Origin: Segatella baroniae B14
GTDB taxonomy: Bacteria; Bacteroidota; Bacteroidia; Bacteroidales; Bacteroidaceae
Assembly: GCF_022024235.1 (NCBI RefSeq)
Contig: NZ_CP091799.1
Span: forward strand, 2,049,001-2,113,000
Direction: 5' to 3'
Length of the DNA: 64,000 nucleotides
Shown: positions 63,746 to 64,000 of the stretch, piece after piece
Layout: each line of letters starts with the position of its first letter
Position numbering within the stretch: the stretch's first letter is position 1
Translations under genes and position numbers: made by a program
Notes under the pieces: generated by a model
What the model saw: only the letters and a program-made list of their open reading frames with translations
The model's database searches: none
Told to the model about the DNA's origin: nothing

Positions 63746-64000
63746 TTTTATAGATAGAATAAAGCTCCCTTTCCGCAAGGATAAGGAGCTTTGTTCTTCT
63801 TTATATGATATTCTCGGTTTTTATCCTCACGACATTAAGCTCTATAAACAGGCTTTGATGCATAAAAGTATCATGCATCGCAATTCTAAAGGTAAGCCTG
63901 TGAATAACGAACGTCTAGAATTCTTAGGCGATGCTATTCTAGATGCTATTGTCGGTGACATTGTTTATCAGCATTTCCCTGGTAAAAGAGAAGGCTTTCT
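63735..64000 (+). CDS. rnc: Ribonuclease III, 3' end outside window
   Basis: Double-strand-specific endoribonuclease for rRNA and mRNA processing. The frame runs from the ATG at 63735 (MLNNFIDRIKLPF) to the end of the window. It contains the RNase III signature NERLEFLGDAILDAIVGD near residue 60-77, preceded by YKQALMHKSIMHRN. The gene overlaps fabF by 11 bases in another frame, indicating translational coupling. Only about 88 residues of the usual 230-330 are visible; the dsRNA-binding domain is off the edge. Confidence 0.93.
   Translation, partial: MLNNFIDRIKLPFRKDKELCSSLYDILGFYPHDIKLYKQALMHKSIMHRNSKGKPVNNERLEFLGDAILDAIVGDIVYQHFPGKREGF

Noticed and set aside
1-64000. tRNA, rRNA, CRISPR, prophage or intact insertion sequence
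   Set aside because: No cloverleaf-like sequence, regularly spaced repeats, transposase or phage gene could be recognised by reading; a dedicated RNA search could still find a small RNA.

Overview
This is a 64-kb, AT-rich stretch of a Bacteroidota chromosome, most probably from the order Bacteroidales and a Prevotella/Segatella-like genus. The placement rests on the gene families: an S46 dipeptidyl-peptidase, WbqC, DUF2851, DUF4252 and DUF4254 proteins, a PG_1098-type methyltransferase, a PorZ-like type IX secretion protein, and fumarate reductase in frdC-A-B order. It also rests on the promoters, which repeatedly fit the Bacteroidetes pattern TTTG-N19/20-TAnnTTTG. I see no rRNA, tRNA, CRISPR array, prophage or intact insertion sequence. 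Nearly all of the window is core chromosome.

Layout. 1-8.5 kb: end of a polysaccharide flippase, a DPP7-type exopeptidase, a LOG-family protein, a DEAD-box RNA helicase with a structured leader and a TTG start, a PfkB sugar kinase and an M16 protease. 8.5-14 kb (minus strand): a secreted protein of unknown function, then the operon dapB-lepB-(degenerate signal peptidase)-wbqC. 14-20 kb: DUF2851, a thioesterase, dprA and dusB, then a DUF4252 protein and a bile-acid/sodium symporter-family protein. 20-28.3 kb: ruvB-coaD-ybeY facing a ctp protease, topoisomerase IV subunit B, a GNAT protein and a THUMP-like methyltransferase. 28.4-32 kb: the frdCAB operon. 32-40.4 kb: mnmG, apt, uvrC, dtd, a MazG-like protein, deoC and a polyprenyl synthase. 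40.5-49 kb: polA-ychF-lgt facing mutS, then a GH73-like glucosaminidase. 49-58.3 kb: leuS-yitT-rdgB, then a very AT-rich surface cluster (PorZ-like protein, CotH kinase, acyltransferase 3). 58.3-64 kb: nadA, a gene-free region rich in DnaA boxes, a GT9-DUF4254 pair, and acpP-fabF-rnc.

The most notable signal concerns chromosome replication and segregation. The nadA/GT9 intergenic region (about 59.76-60.20 kb) holds one perfect and at least four 8-of-9 DnaA boxes, plus weaker ones. It also has an exact 14-mer repeat, a nonamer present three times, and an AT-rich flank. Spot counts suggest the plus strand changes from C-rich to G-rich around this point. About 25 kb away are a perfect 16-bp parS palindrome immediately after mnmG and a second near-perfect copy before uvrC, flanking apt and an almost gene-free AT-rich stretch. 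Together these make the window a strong candidate for the oriC/centromere region, although dnaA and parAB are not in it.

Many convergent gene pairs (flippase/S46 side versus LOG, helicase versus PfkB, ybeY versus ctp, lgt versus mutS) share one long near-perfect hairpin that could terminate transcription from both sides. Several starts chosen here are internal to the longest open frame (LOG, PfkB, ybeY, apt, DUF4254), because family alignment and promoter position favour the shorter protein.
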